In this document: positions 43,684 to 52,409 of the stretch, piece by piece
Position numbering within the stretch: position 1 is the first letter of the stretch
Layout: each line of letters opens with the position of its first letter
From: an uncultured Pseudomonadota bacterium
GTDB taxonomy: Bacteria; Pseudomonadota; Alphaproteobacteria; RF32; CAG-239
NCBI GenBank assembly: GCA_902495305.1
Contig: CABUWG010000005.1
Span: forward strand, 1-59,935
Length of the DNA: 59,935 bases
Reading direction: 5' to 3'
Made by a program: the position numbers and the translations under genes
Notes under the pieces: generated by a model
The model's database searches: none
Told to the model about the DNA's origin: nothing
What the model saw: only the letters and a program-made list of their open reading frames with translations

Positions 43684-44754
43684 ATGGAACAGAACAAAAT
43701 CTCGGCGTTCAACTCTTTTATAAAAGAGCATGCCTGTAATTTGCCCGAGTTGTATCAATATCTGAACACAATCACTCCCGGAGACTTTCACTTTACGAAT
43801 GGAAGCCATTTTCCGGAACTGATTCCCGGATATAAAGCCGACGGTGTATATATAAGCGACGACTTTTACATAACAGACATAGAACGAGACGGTGCAACAA
43901 CCAAAAACCGCGCAGGACGCTTTTGCCGCAACCGCGGAACGGTTTTACCGGACTTTATGGCTCGTAATAACATGAAAGAGTATCGTGACAAGATTAACGC
44001 GTCTCTGCGCCGCCTCAACTTTCCATGCCTCAAAAGCGGGGAATATTGGGCAGAAAATGACACGGCCGGCGAAGGCAGTGCTCCGACAACGGTCACCAGC
44101 GGCCCCGGCATCGGTGATGATACGCTTATTGTAGATTTCGGCACAATGTATAAAAAGAACGTCCGCGGCTGTATTAAGGTAAAACGGCAAACACCGATGA
44201 CACTGGATACGGCAAGCGATCCGACAGAAAAACCGGCCGAAGACTTTCCGATAATTGCACAGGCATTACAGGTCAACTTGTTTCACTTCTTCAGTTATCT
44301 GAAAGACCGCTCACACTATCCGCTTCCCGGCAATTATCTGCTCAAAAACGGACAACGCTCGGATCATACAGTATACGATCAGGAAGCCGGAATTTATGTC
44401 AATGCCGAAACGTTTATTAACCTGAATATGCCCCAACAGCTTTTAACAGCTGAGGAAGCAATGGTATACTGCAAGGCTTACGGCCAAATGCCGCCGTCTT
44501 ATTTTGAACTCCGGCAAATGAAAGAACACAGAGAAAAAATAAATCTCTCTCTCGCCAAAGTCGGAATGAAAGATTTTGCCGTTCCTCAAAATACATTGGA
44601 AGAATGCTGGTGCAAGGAAAGCCTGATGCAAGCATCCGAGCATAAAAAAACAAAACCCAAAAGATTGTTTTTAGCCGGACAAAAACCCAACATTCCTCAT
44701 AATTATATTATTTTGCAGGATATCATGGAACATTTCCGTTATCCCGATGATTAA
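43684..44754 (+). CDS. Orphan protein with two copies of the same module
   Basis: 356 residues, no signal peptide. The first module (about residues 30-125: GDFHFTNGS..., DGVYISDDFYI, PDFMARNNMKEYRDKIN.SL) and second module (about 205-320: GNYLLKNGQ..., TVYDQEAGIYVN, PPSYFELRQMKEHREKINLSL, then LEECWCKES) align with each other and with the 42938 protein. A polar linker with GEGSAPTTVTSGPGIGDD lies between. The leader lacks a Shine-Dalgarno sequence (TAAAAAATACATAACAAT). Unrecognised family; internal duplication is clear by eye. Confidence 0.74.
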   Translation: MEQNKISAFNSFIKEHACNLPELYQYLNTITPGDFHFTNGSHFPELIPGYKADGVYISDDFYITDIERDGATTKNRAGRFCRNRGTVLPDFMARNNMKEYRDKINASLRRLNFPCLKSGEYWAENDTAGEGSAPTTVTSGPGIGDDTLIVDFGTMYKKNVRGCIKVKRQTPMTLDTASDPTEKPAEDFPIIAQALQVNLFHFFSYLKDRSHYPLPGNYLLKNGQRSDHTVYDQEAGIYVNAETFINLNMPQQLLTAEEAMVYCKAYGQMPPSYFELRQMKEHREKINLSLAKVGMKDFAVPQNTLEECWCKESLMQASEHKKTKPKRLFLAGQKPNIPHNYIILQDIMEHFRYPDD

Positions 44755-44762
44755 CACATCAA

Positions 44763-44794
44763 AAAAAGCTCCCTCAAAAATAAGGGAGCTTTTT
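44763..44794. terminator. Bidirectional terminator
   Basis: AAAAAGCTCCCT (44763-44774) and AGGGAGCTTTTT (44783-44794), eight-base loop. Serves the gene ending 44754 and the PfkB gene. Confidence 0.88.
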
Positions 44795-44828
44795 CTATCA
44801 TAACATCAAACATCACGCTGCAAATATC

Positions 44829-45758
44829 CTACTCTCGGGCATTTTTTAACAAATAAGATGCCTCAGACGATAAAACCGCTGCGGCAACCTCATTACCCGA
44901 TGACACACATTCTTCAATGCCAGCGGCAGTGAGCAGCCCACGAATAAACCCCGCAGCAAAAGCATCACCCGCCCCATTGGTATTAACAACTCTTACATCG
45001 GGCTTTGCGGCAAATTCCTGCCATTTGTTATCATACCAGACCGCGCACCCGGCAGCCCCTTTAGTCATCACACATAAGGGCGGCAGTCGATTCTCAGTGC
45101 AAGAAAGTTCCGCAAATTCAGCCTCATTACCAAACAAAACATCACATGACGACAGCATCTCTAACCATAAATCCTTATTATCCCGCACGCAAGCCGCATC
45201 AGCCAAAGTCAAATAAATACGGCAACCACAGCAACAGGCTTCCGCAGCCAGCTTTTTGACCAATTGCGGATTTTGATCAAAAAGATACCCCTCAATAAAT
45301 ATAACACGACACAGCTTTAACAGATTAAAATCAACGTCAGTTTCTTCTAACGTTTTGGCCGCCAGCGCTTTGGCACAAACCGTTTTTTCCCCGTCATCAT
45401 GAATCAAGACCACACAAGAACCGCTGCGCCCGCCCGGCACAACACTCAAAACCGGTTTCACATCGCAATCCAGCAAAGATTGTCGAAAATACTCCCCTTC
45501 TTTGTCCTGACCGATTTTTCCGATAAACGCGCTTTTCACACCCAAAGATCCCAAATCCCGAAGGCTGTTGGCAACGGAACCGCCTGCTCCGATACTAAGC
45601 GCCGGAACATCTGACAAAGCATAAAAATCCTCATACCCCAATCTGGCATAACGCCCCTTGGCCGGCAAAACTTTTTGCATAACCGGATTATCAGGCGCAA
45701 ACCGGATTTTCTTGTCGGTCATTGCCATTCCAATCCCCAAAACATCAAACATTGGCAT
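44829..45758 (-). CDS. PfkB family carbohydrate or nucleoside kinase
   Basis: 309 residues. Ribokinase-fold kinase with GAGGSVANSLRDLGSLG near residue 57 (substrate-binding motif) and the ATP/anion-hole motif NTNGAGDAFAAGF near residue 265 containing the catalytic Asp. This pattern resembles the adenosine-kinase-like PfkB subgroup. Substrate not assignable. Its start overlaps the end of the TrpF-like gene by 14 bases, so the two proteins are probably made together and may act in one pathway. Confidence 0.88.
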   Translation of the reverse strand: MPMFDVLGIGMAMTDKKIRFAPDNPVMQKVLPAKGRYARLGYEDFYALSDVPALSIGAGGSVANSLRDLGSLGVKSAFIGKIGQDKEGEYFRQSLLDCDVKPVLSVVPGGRSGSCVVLIHDDGEKTVCAKALAAKTLEETDVDFNLLKLCRVIFIEGYLFDQNPQLVKKLAAEACCCGCRIYLTLADAACVRDNKDLWLEMLSSCDVLFGNEAEFAELSCTENRLPPLCVMTKGAAGCAVWYDNKWQEFAAKPDVRVVNTNGAGDAFAAGFIRGLLTAAGIEECVSSGNEVAAAVLSSEASYLLKNARE

Positions 45759-46488
45759 CTTCCCATTGCAATATTTTGCAGATAAAATCGCGCGCCTTGT
45801 CCAAGCTCATGCTTTCGTCAGCTCCTTCCAACCTCCCTTGAGCATCCACATACACCACAGACGAGAGCAAATTAACATCATTAATTTTATCAAGCTCATT
45901 CTTAATATTTTCCGGCCCCAAACCACCGGCATATCCCTGCAGCCGATCCTCAAAAACAATGCCTTCACGACAAATCGGCATCACGCCTTCGCCAAACGAA
46001 GAATCAAACAAATTGTCAAACATCACGCCGCGGCGGTAAAGCTCCCGTATAATCGCCGCATTGTTGGGATTATAAGAAAAAATAAAACGATGCGCGGGAT
46101 AAGCCGCAACCATTGCCGCTATAGTATTAATATCCGGTTCTTTTTCCCTTCCGATTTTGAAGTTAAGCTGCAAGCGTCTGAAAATCCGGCTGCCGTCCGC
46201 ATAAGCCAATGCCATAAATTCGGAAATTTCCGGCGCAATAATCCCGTTGCAAAAATCTTCCACCCAGTCTTTATTAATATGCAACGCCAACTGTACCGGC
46301 CTTGAAAGCTTTTGGGCCTCGGCGGCCAATTGTTTTATCCAGAAATATCTGGGCATTCCGTTGCGGCACTTATCTGCCGAAATCTGGATTCCGGCTTCCG
46401 CCTTCGGAAATTCTGACAGCAAATCAAGCAAACCGCTGACAGAAGTATTTTCATTAGCCCCGGAACAGGTAATTGTCTTTACGCGCAT
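45745..46488 (-). CDS. TrpF-like TIM-barrel protein
   Basis: 247 residues. The C-terminal phosphate-binding part GYAGGLGPENIKNEL near residue 190 and SSVVYVDAQGRLEG near residue 215 closely follow the phosphoribosylanthranilate isomerase pattern (AGGL.PENV, then SG.E...G.KD). The N-terminal half fits a TIM barrel less clearly (KTITCSGANENTSVSG, with Cys near residue 8 as in TrpF KICG). No other trp gene is nearby, and its partner is a PfkB kinase, so a sugar-phosphate isomerase or epimerase role is as likely as tryptophan synthesis. Confidence 0.65.
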   Translation of the reverse strand: MRVKTITCSGANENTSVSGLLDLLSEFPKAEAGIQISADKCRNGMPRYFWIKQLAAEAQKLSRPVQLALHINKDWVEDFCNGIIAPEISEFMALAYADGSRIFRRLQLNFKIGREKEPDINTIAAMVAAYPAHRFIFSYNPNNAAIIRELYRRGVMFDNLFDSSFGEGVMPICREGIVFEDRLQGYAGGLGPENIKNELDKINDVNLLSSVVYVDAQGRLEGADESMSLDKARDFICKILQWEDANV

Positions 46489-46553
46489 CGCTTATATCCT
46501 TAAAAATTTTTTCTTTTATGTTATAAGCCTGCCCCCAAAATTGCAAACAACAT

Positions 46554-47579
46554 TTATTCTTTATTATCAAGGATTTTTCTGCCGGCTTCATAAACTTTCT
46601 TCATCAGCGTTGACATTGCAAACTTTTCCAATTGTGCCGGCAAAACAAACTGCCCGTCAGGCAGGCTTTCTTGTGTTTTCCAAACATAAATCCTCAAAAC
46701 AAGCTTAAAATGTGTAAAAATGTGCGAAACCTCAATACCGGTATCTGCGGCGCCGTCATGAGCGTCGCCGTCTTCCTGCCACGGAAACTCATACAATCCG
46801 GACAACAGCCCTTTCTCCGTCCGCTTACGAATAAAGATTCCTCCGGCAGGATTGCTAATCAAAAAAACCTTACCGAACTTTTCTCTCTTCTCCGGTTTCT
46901 TACGCAACGGAATTTGCTCAACATCACTCTGTCCGGCCGATTGGCAAAATTTCTGCCACGGACAAATCAAACACTTCGGACTTTTCGGCGTGCAAACAAT
47001 CGCCCCCAAATCCATAATCGCCGAAGCATAATCTGCCGGATTCGCAATATCCGTCAGAGCCTTGGCTTTTTCCTCAATTTCTTTTCCAATCTCCGCCACG
47101 GGACTGCTCAGATGATACATCCGGCAAATAATCCGGATAACGTTGCCGTCAATAACCGTTTCCGGCTGATTAAAGGCCAAAGCCAAAAAACTGGCCGCCG
47201 TATAATTCCCGATCCCTTTCAGCTTCAATACCTCAAACCTCGTCCGCGGGAAATTTCCGCCAAAATCATTGACAATCATCTTTGCCGTGGCATGCAAAGA
47301 CCGGGCACGAGAGTAATATCCCAACCCCTGCCAATACAAATAAACTTCTTCCAACGATGCCGCGGCTAGAGCCTGAACTGTCGGAAAACGTTCCATAAAT
47401 CGGTAAAAATACGGAATAACGGTCTTAACCGTTGTCTGCTGTAACATCAGCTCCGATACCAAAATAACATACGGATTCGGATGCGCTCCGCCCTTCACCC
47501 GCCAAGGCAAATCTCGCCCGCTCTGATTATACCATTCCAGCAAAAATCGTTGTAATTCTTTCTTCTTGTTTTCCGCCAA
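46554..47579 (-). CDS. mutY: Adenine DNA glycosylase MutY
   Basis: 341 residues. Removes adenine mispaired with 8-oxoguanine. The start is TTG at 47579 with GGAGGCGGGGA ahead. ELMLQQTTVKTVIPYF near residue 40 contains the catalytic Glu. The helix-hairpin-helix LKLKGIGNYTAASFLALAF is followed by the catalytic Asp in VIDGNVIRI. The 4Fe-4S ligands are in CTPKSPKCLICPWQKFC (C-x6-C-x2-C-x5-C), and a C-terminal NUDIX-like 8-oxoG recognition domain follows. Confidence 0.96.
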   Translation of the reverse strand: MAENKKKELQRFLLEWYNQSGRDLPWRVKGGAHPNPYVILVSELMLQQTTVKTVIPYFYRFMERFPTVQALAAASLEEVYLYWQGLGYYSRARSLHATAKMIVNDFGGNFPRTRFEVLKLKGIGNYTAASFLALAFNQPETVIDGNVIRIICRMYHLSSPVAEIGKEIEEKAKALTDIANPADYASAIMDLGAIVCTPKSPKCLICPWQKFCQSAGQSDVEQIPLRKKPEKREKFGKVFLISNPAGGIFIRKRTEKGLLSGLYEFPWQEDGDAHDGAADTGIEVSHIFTHFKLVLRIYVWKTQESLPDGQFVLPAQLEKFAMSTLMKKVYEAGRKILDNKE

Positions 47580-47940
47580 TCCCCGCCTCCATATGTTAAA
47601 TACTTTTTTATACTACAAAAAATAAAAGTCAAAATAAAGTCGGACCATTTATAACAAACTGAATAAAAAAATTTCTGAAAACATATTTAGAAATGGTAAA
47701 ACGAAGTATTATAACCCTGATGAACTACTTTTTTGCAAGGCCAACCTGATAAGGCTGAAGGCACATCCGGACAGACAAAAATCCTTCTGAGAAAAAAATT
47801 TTTTGGCCTTACTTCGCAAATTTCACTCAAAGGCCTCAACAACTTTACTTCAGACAAACATTTTTATAACCTTGTCAGCAGCTATTATTATTTACATTTC
47901 ACCATACAACAAAACCCTCCGTTAGGAGGGTTTTGTTGTA
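47580..47940. other. Intergenic region with candidate structured RNA
   Basis: 360 bases without a credible gene. The + strand holds two nested inverted repeats: CGAAGT (47702-47707) / ACTTCG (47811-47816) and AAGGCCAA (47737-47744) / TTGGCCTT (47803-47810). The two right-hand arms are contiguous. A structured RNA of about 115 nt is possible. The remainder is AT-rich, ending in the tRNA-flanking terminator. Confidence 0.4.
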
Positions 47941-47944
47941 TGGT
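47901..47944 (-). terminator. Perfect 20-bp hairpin after tRNA-Leu
   Basis: Arms 47901-47920 and 47925-47944 (core AAAACCCTCC/GGAGGGTTTT), loop GTTA. It begins at the encoded CCA of tRNA-Leu(CAG) and should end the uppP-tRNA transcript. Confidence 0.85.
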
Positions 47945-48026
47945 GCCCTGGAGAAGACTCGAACTTCCACTGGCTGAGCCAACATGCACCTGAAGCATGC
48001 GCGTCTACCAATTCCGCCACCAGGGC
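47941..48026 (-). tRNA. tRNA-Leu(CAG)
   Basis: Class II tRNA. Acceptor GCCCTGG (from 48026) pairs with CCAGGGC; CCA is encoded (47941-47943). Anticodon arm CATGC-TTCAGGT-GCATG gives anticodon CAG. T-loop TTCGAGT. Confidence 0.95.
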
Positions 48027-48055
48027 ATAACCGTAATTCGAAGACACTTATAAAC

Positions 48056-48886
48056 TCATTTTTTTAATAAGTCAATATATCCGTACGAATTTAATAACAA
48101 AATTGTACCTAAAATGACACGATATATCACAAACGGCAGAAAAGTTGACTTTTGGAGCCACCACATAATGATATAAATAGCCACGATGGATGCCACAAAC
48201 GAGTAAGTCACCCCGTCAACGGCCAAAATCATCTCCTGAAAATTATGCGATTCGTACAATTCGAATCCAATTAGGCTGGCGGCGCCGACAATTGCAGGAA
48301 TCGCCAGCAGCATTGAAAATTTGGCAGCTTCCTTCCTCTCCAATCCCAAAAAGCGCGCCATCGTAATCGTAATGCCGGAGCGGCTGGTACCGGGAATCAA
48401 CGCCAGACACTGCGCCAGACCGATTAACAAAGCATCAATAATGCCCAAATGCTCAACCTTGCGAATAGTCATTCCGGTACGATCCGCCGCAAACAGCAAC
48501 AATCCGAAACCCAAAATCGTCCATCCGATGATTCTTGCCCCTTCTTCATCCCGAAACTCAATTCCCATACTGCGCAAAAACAACCCGAACAAAACCACTG
48601 GTATTGTTCCGAGAAAAATCAGCCAAAACAGCCGATTCCCCTGATTTTTGAAATCAGGAATAAAAAACGTCTTCAATGTCCCTTTAATCACCATCCAGAC
48701 ATCGGACCAAAAATAAATCACAACGGCAATAATAGACCCGAGATGTACGGCCACGTCCAGAGCCAGCCCCTGATCAGGAAAAGTTGTAAATTGTGAAAAC
48801 AAAATCAAATGTCCGGAAGAACTGACCGGCAAAAATTCAGTCAGCCCCTGCAAAACAGACAACAGTATAATATGCAAATCAGTCAC
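48056..48886 (-). CDS. uppP: Undecaprenyl-diphosphatase
   Basis: 276 residues; GTG start. Recycles the C55 lipid carrier by removing a phosphate from undecaprenyl pyrophosphate at the inner membrane. Eight hydrophobic segments; the two signature motifs GLTEFLPVSSSGHL near residue 15 and IPGTSRSGIT near residue 165 carry the catalytic Glu, Ser and Arg. It starts 3 bases after the response regulator gene and is followed by tRNA-Leu(CAG). High expression of this family gives bacitracin resistance. Confidence 0.97.
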   Translation of the reverse strand: MTDLHIILLSVLQGLTEFLPVSSSGHLILFSQFTTFPDQGLALDVAVHLGSIIAVVIYFWSDVWMVIKGTLKTFFIPDFKNQGNRLFWLIFLGTIPVVLFGLFLRSMGIEFRDEEGARIIGWTILGFGLLLFAADRTGMTIRKVEHLGIIDALLIGLAQCLALIPGTSRSGITITMARFLGLERKEAAKFSMLLAIPAIVGAASLIGFELYESHNFQEMILAVDGVTYSFVASIVAIYIIMWWLQKSTFLPFVIYRVILGTILLLNSYGYIDLLKK

Positions 48887-48889
48887 GTT

Positions 48890-49315
48890 TTAAACTCTCT
48901 CTTGTTTAATTCCAAAAGCCGTACACAAGCGTTTTTTCAAAGCTGACGGAGAAATTGGCTTTACCAGATATTCCTGAATTCCGATATTTTTGGCATCTAA
49001 GACCGTTTTTTCTTTAGTGTCAACGGTCACCATAATAATCGGAATTTCTTTGTCCCCGGCCTCATGATGAAGCTTTAGCTCTTTGGCAAAATCCAAACCG
49101 GTCTTCCCCGGCATTTGCTGATCCAGCAAAATCACATCAACCTTAAAATCAGCCAAAATCTCACGCGCCTCTTCTACGTCAACCGCCTCGCGCACGGTCT
49201 TAATCCCGATCTGATGTAAAGCAGTTTTCATAAAAGTTCGGGAAAACTTATCATCATCAACAATCAGACAATTAATCGTTTCCCATAACATACTCTTGTT
49301 TGCATTTTCAGTCAT
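48890..49315 (-). CDS. Stand-alone CheY-like response regulator
   Basis: 141 residues, receiver domain only. The acidic pocket VDDDK near residue 20, phospho-acceptor Asp in VILLDQQMPG near residue 64, Thr in MVTVDT near residue 95 and Lys in YLVKPIS near residue 116 are all present. No output domain, so it acts on a partner protein. No histidine kinase is nearby. Location between an M23 peptidase gene and uppP suggests a link to envelope work, but this is inference only. GGGAG lies upstream of the ATG. Confidence 0.9.
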   Translation of the reverse strand: MTENANKSMLWETINCLIVDDDKFSRTFMKTALHQIGIKTVREAVDVEEAREILADFKVDVILLDQQMPGKTGLDFAKELKLHHEAGDKEIPIIMVTVDTKEKTVLDAKNIGIQEYLVKPISPSALKKRLCTAFGIKQERV

Positions 49316-49352
49316 TTCAACTGCTCCCGTCAGTAGTATTAAATTTTATTTT

Positions 49353-50186
49353 CTATAAAATAAAACAAAATTCATTATTATTCGTTAACGACAGCAAAGA
49401 CATCGGATTAAATTTAATTCCTTTAAGGCTGGCCCCCCAATGCAAATGCGGACCGGTTACCCTTCCTGTCTTTCCGACCTTGCCGATAACATCGCCTTTT
49501 CTCACCTTTTGCCCAGGCTCAACGTTCATTTCGCTCAAATGGGCATAAATAGTATGCAACCCGTATCCATGATCCAAAACAATAACATTTCCGGAATAAA
49601 ACAAATCATCGGCGTTCAGCGTCACAATCGCATCTCCCGCGGCTCGGACCTCCGTTCCTTCCGGCGCGGCAATATCCATTCCGGCATGCGGATTCATCTT
49701 TTTGCCGTTCATCACCCGCTGTCCGCCGAAATTACCGCTGATTCGCCCCTCTACCGGCTGAATAAATCCGCGCTTCCAATAAGATTTTTCCATATCTTTC
49801 GCCAAAGCTTCGCCGATTTTCCGGCGTTCATCCATAATCGCCGCCTCATCGGCTTTTGACGGCGTAACTTTCCGCTGCGGCACACCTTTCAGATTCTGAA
49901 CATCCCATGCCGTCTTGGCCAGCTTCAGATTAAACTTAACTGACTTGCCGTTCTCACCCTTAATAATAATCTCCTGATTTTCGGCATCATCACGCCCGAA
50001 AGCCAGAATAAACTCGCCATAAGGAGATACCCTGTGCGTTTTGCCGTTGCTGATAACTTTGGTAAAATAATCCGTATGCCCGCGCAAAATCTCACCCTGC
50101 GCCGCTTTGCCGCAAAGTTCGACCGCCCGTGCATTTCCGGCAAGAACCAGTCCCAAACTAACCAAACAAATCCATTTGCAATTCAT
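49353..50186 (-). CDS. M23 family cell-wall metallopeptidase
   Basis: 277 residues. Signal peptide residues 1-21 (LVSLGLVLAGNARA). The N-terminal half is a beta-rich domain. The LytM/M23 domain spans about residues 150-270, with zinc ligands in HAGMDIAAPEG (His, Asp) and PHLHWG (His-x-His), so it is probably an active endopeptidase. Periplasmic, cutting peptidoglycan cross-links. Its start overlaps the end of xseA by 29 bases. Confidence 0.93.
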   Translation of the reverse strand: MNCKWICLVSLGLVLAGNARAVELCGKAAQGEILRGHTDYFTKVISNGKTHRVSPYGEFILAFGRDDAENQEIIIKGENGKSVKFNLKLAKTAWDVQNLKGVPQRKVTPSKADEAAIMDERRKIGEALAKDMEKSYWKRGFIQPVEGRISGNFGGQRVMNGKKMNPHAGMDIAAPEGTEVRAAGDAIVTLNADDLFYSGNVIVLDHGYGLHTIYAHLSEMNVEPGQKVRKGDVIGKVGKTGRVTGPHLHWGASLKGIKFNPMSLLSLTNNNEFCFIL

Positions 50187-51489
50187 TTTTACTCACAACC
50201 ACTTTCGTTTTAACTTTTCCGTCCGCAAAATTAATTTCCAAACCGGCAGCTTTTCTGGCCTGTTCGGCGGAATAAACCGTTTTCCGGCGGCTGTCCTGTA
50301 CCCAGACAAATCCCCGCTGCAAAACGGATTCTATAGAAACTGCTTCCAATCTAACCGCTAAATTCTTTAAATTTTCTTGCTTTTTATCAAAAATATTCAA
50401 AATATAATACGGACGCAAAGCCGCCTGCGCTACCTGAGATTTTTTAACCTCAACCACCCGCCCGAACGCGTTTTTCAGACGCTCAAAACGGTCATCAAGC
50501 CTCTGCTGCTGCTCGGAAAGAATTTGCGAAAGCTTGGGAATCCCCCGCGCCAAACCATCCACTTTGTTTTTGTTTTCCTGCAAAAAGCGGAACATGCCAT
50601 TTTTAAGACGATTCTGCAAATTCTCCGTCTGCATCAAAAGCTCTGCCCGCACCGGAACGGCAAACTCCGCGGCACCGGTCGGCGTCGGCGCCCGCATATC
50701 GGAAACATAGTCAATCAGCATTGTGTCCGTTTCATGCCCAACTGCCGAAATTAACGGAATTTCCGAAGCATAAACAGCCCGAATAACAACTTCCTCATTA
50801 AAAGGCCAAAGATCCTCCAGACTGCCGCCGCCGCGCGCCACAATCAAAACATCCGGCTTGGGGATTGACCCGTTCTCCGGCATGGCATTAAATCCGGCAA
50901 TGGCGGCGGCAACTTTTTCCGCCGCCCCTTCTCCCTGAACCGGTGTCGGCCATAACAAAATATGCCGTGGAAAACGGTCGCGGATTCGGTGAATAATATC
51001 GCGGATAACCGCTCCGCTGGCCGAAGTCACCACGCCAATTGTCTGCGGCAGATACGGAATTTTTTTCTTATGTGCCGCATCAAACAACCCTTCCGCCGCA
51101 AACTTCTGTTTTCTTTCCTCCAAAAGTTTTAACAACGCCCCCGTACCGGCAACTTCCATTTGCTCTATCACCAGTTGATAAGAAGACTTGCCGGAAAAAG
51201 TCGTGATTTTTCCGGTTGCCACCACTTCCAGACCGTCTTCCGGCTTGAGCGGCAAATGCATTGCCACACCTTTCCAGACCACGGCCGACAAAACGGCGTT
51301 CTCATCTTTTAAAGAAAGATAATAATGGCCGGAATCTGCTCTTTTGCAGCCAAAAATCTCACCGCGCACCCTGACCTTGCTGAAGTTTGTTTCAACAAAA
51401 CGCTTAATTTCAAAAGAAATCTCGCTGACAGAGAACTCCGGAAGCTCTTTTTTTTGCGTTGCTTCAATATAATCTATCAAATCTTCCAT
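50158..51489 (-). CDS. xseA: Exodeoxyribonuclease VII large subunit
   Basis: 443 residues. Processive single-strand exonuclease with XseB. N-terminal OB domain (about 20-120, VRVRGEIFGCKRADSGHYYLSLKDE), then the catalytic region with GVVTSASGAVIRDIIHRIRDRFP, VARGGGSLEDLWPFNEE and SAVGHETDTMLIDYVSDMRAPTPT, and a C-terminal coiled-coil. It starts 2 bases after ftsY. XseB is not in the window. Confidence 0.97.
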   Translation of the reverse strand: MEDLIDYIEATQKKELPEFSVSEISFEIKRFVETNFSKVRVRGEIFGCKRADSGHYYLSLKDENAVLSAVVWKGVAMHLPLKPEDGLEVVATGKITTFSGKSSYQLVIEQMEVAGTGALLKLLEERKQKFAAEGLFDAAHKKKIPYLPQTIGVVTSASGAVIRDIIHRIRDRFPRHILLWPTPVQGEGAAEKVAAAIAGFNAMPENGSIPKPDVLIVARGGGSLEDLWPFNEEVVIRAVYASEIPLISAVGHETDTMLIDYVSDMRAPTPTGAAEFAVPVRAELLMQTENLQNRLKNGMFRFLQENKNKVDGLARGIPKLSQILSEQQQRLDDRFERLKNAFGRVVEVKKSQVAQAALRPYYILNIFDKKQENLKNLAVRLEAVSIESVLQRGFVWVQDSRRKTVYSAEQARKAAGLEINFADGKVKTKVVVSKNELQMDLFG

Positions 51490-51491
51490 TT

Positions 51492-52409
51492 TTATTCCAC
51501 ATCCAAAAGATGACGGGCAAAATCCGCCGCCTTAAACTCGTCCAGATCGTCAATTCCCTCACCAACACCGATATAATGAACCGGCGTGCCGGCTTCTTCG
51601 GCAATAGCGGCCAGAATTCCGCCTTTAGCCGAACCGTCAAGCTTGGTAACCGCCAGCCCGCTGACATCTGTCATTTTCTTAAATGCCACCACCTGCGCCA
51701 GCGCATTCTGTCCGGTTGTCGCATCAATCGTAAGCAATGTCGCCTGCGGCGCGTCCGGAAGAATCTTTTTAATCACCCGTACCACTTTTTTCAGTTCTTC
51801 CATCAGGCCGGATTTATTCTGCAACCGTCCCGCCGTATCGACAAAAACAACGTCATCGCCTTGTTTAACGGCTTCCTGCAGCCCTTCATAAACCACACTG
51901 GCAGCATCGGAACCGGTTTCTTTGGCAAAGACCCGTACGCCGCAGCGCCCGCCCCAAACTTGCAGCTGCTCAACCGCCGCCGCCCGAAAAGTATCTCCGG
52001 CAATCATCGAAACCTTTTTGCCTGCTGCTGTCTGCTTGGCTGCCAATTTTCCGATTGTCGTCGTCTTGCCCGCACCGTTGACACCGACCATCAAAATCAC
52101 AAACGGCTTCTGCACGGCATCAATAACCAGCGGCTTTTCCCAAGGGCTCAAAATCTGTTCGATTTCCGCCGCCAGTTCGCGCCGGATGTCTTTTTCCTCA
52201 AGCTCCTTGTCAAAACGTTTTTTGCCAAAGGCCGCCACAATTTTTGCCGATGCTTTAACCCCCATATCGGCCGTAATCAAAAGTTCCTCAAGTTCTTCCA
52301 GCGTCGCTGCTTCGATTTTTCTTTTTCCGAAAATATCGCTGATGCCGCCGGAAATTTTCTGAGAAGATTTTTTCAGCCCAATACCAAGCTTTGCCAGCCA
52401 TCCGCTCAC
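51492..52409 (-). CDS. ftsY: Signal recognition particle receptor FtsY
   Basis: 305 residues; GTG start overlapping the mtaB stop as GTGA. Membrane-associated GTPase that receives SRP-ribosome complexes. N domain (about 20-95) is followed by the G domain with GVNGAGKTTTIGKLA, DTFRAAAVEQL, DTAGR and TKLDGSAKGG. It lacks the long acidic A domain of enterobacterial FtsY, as is usual in many other lineages. Confidence 0.97.
   Translation of the reverse strand: MSGWLAKLGIGLKKSSQKISGGISDIFGKRKIEAATLEELEELLITADMGVKASAKIVAAFGKKRFDKELEEKDIRRELAAEIEQILSPWEKPLVIDAVQKPFVILMVGVNGAGKTTTIGKLAAKQTAAGKKVSMIAGDTFRAAAVEQLQVWGGRCGVRVFAKETGSDAASVVYEGLQEAVKQGDDVVFVDTAGRLQNKSGLMEELKKVVRVIKKILPDAPQATLLTIDATTGQNALAQVVAFKKMTDVSGLAVTKLDGSAKGGILAAIAEEAGTPVHYIGVGEGIDDLDEFKAADFARHLLDVE

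Noticed and set aside
47733..47993. 86-codon + strand frame
   Set aside because: It runs through the antisense of tRNA-Leu(CAG) and through the terminator hairpin; no ribosome site.
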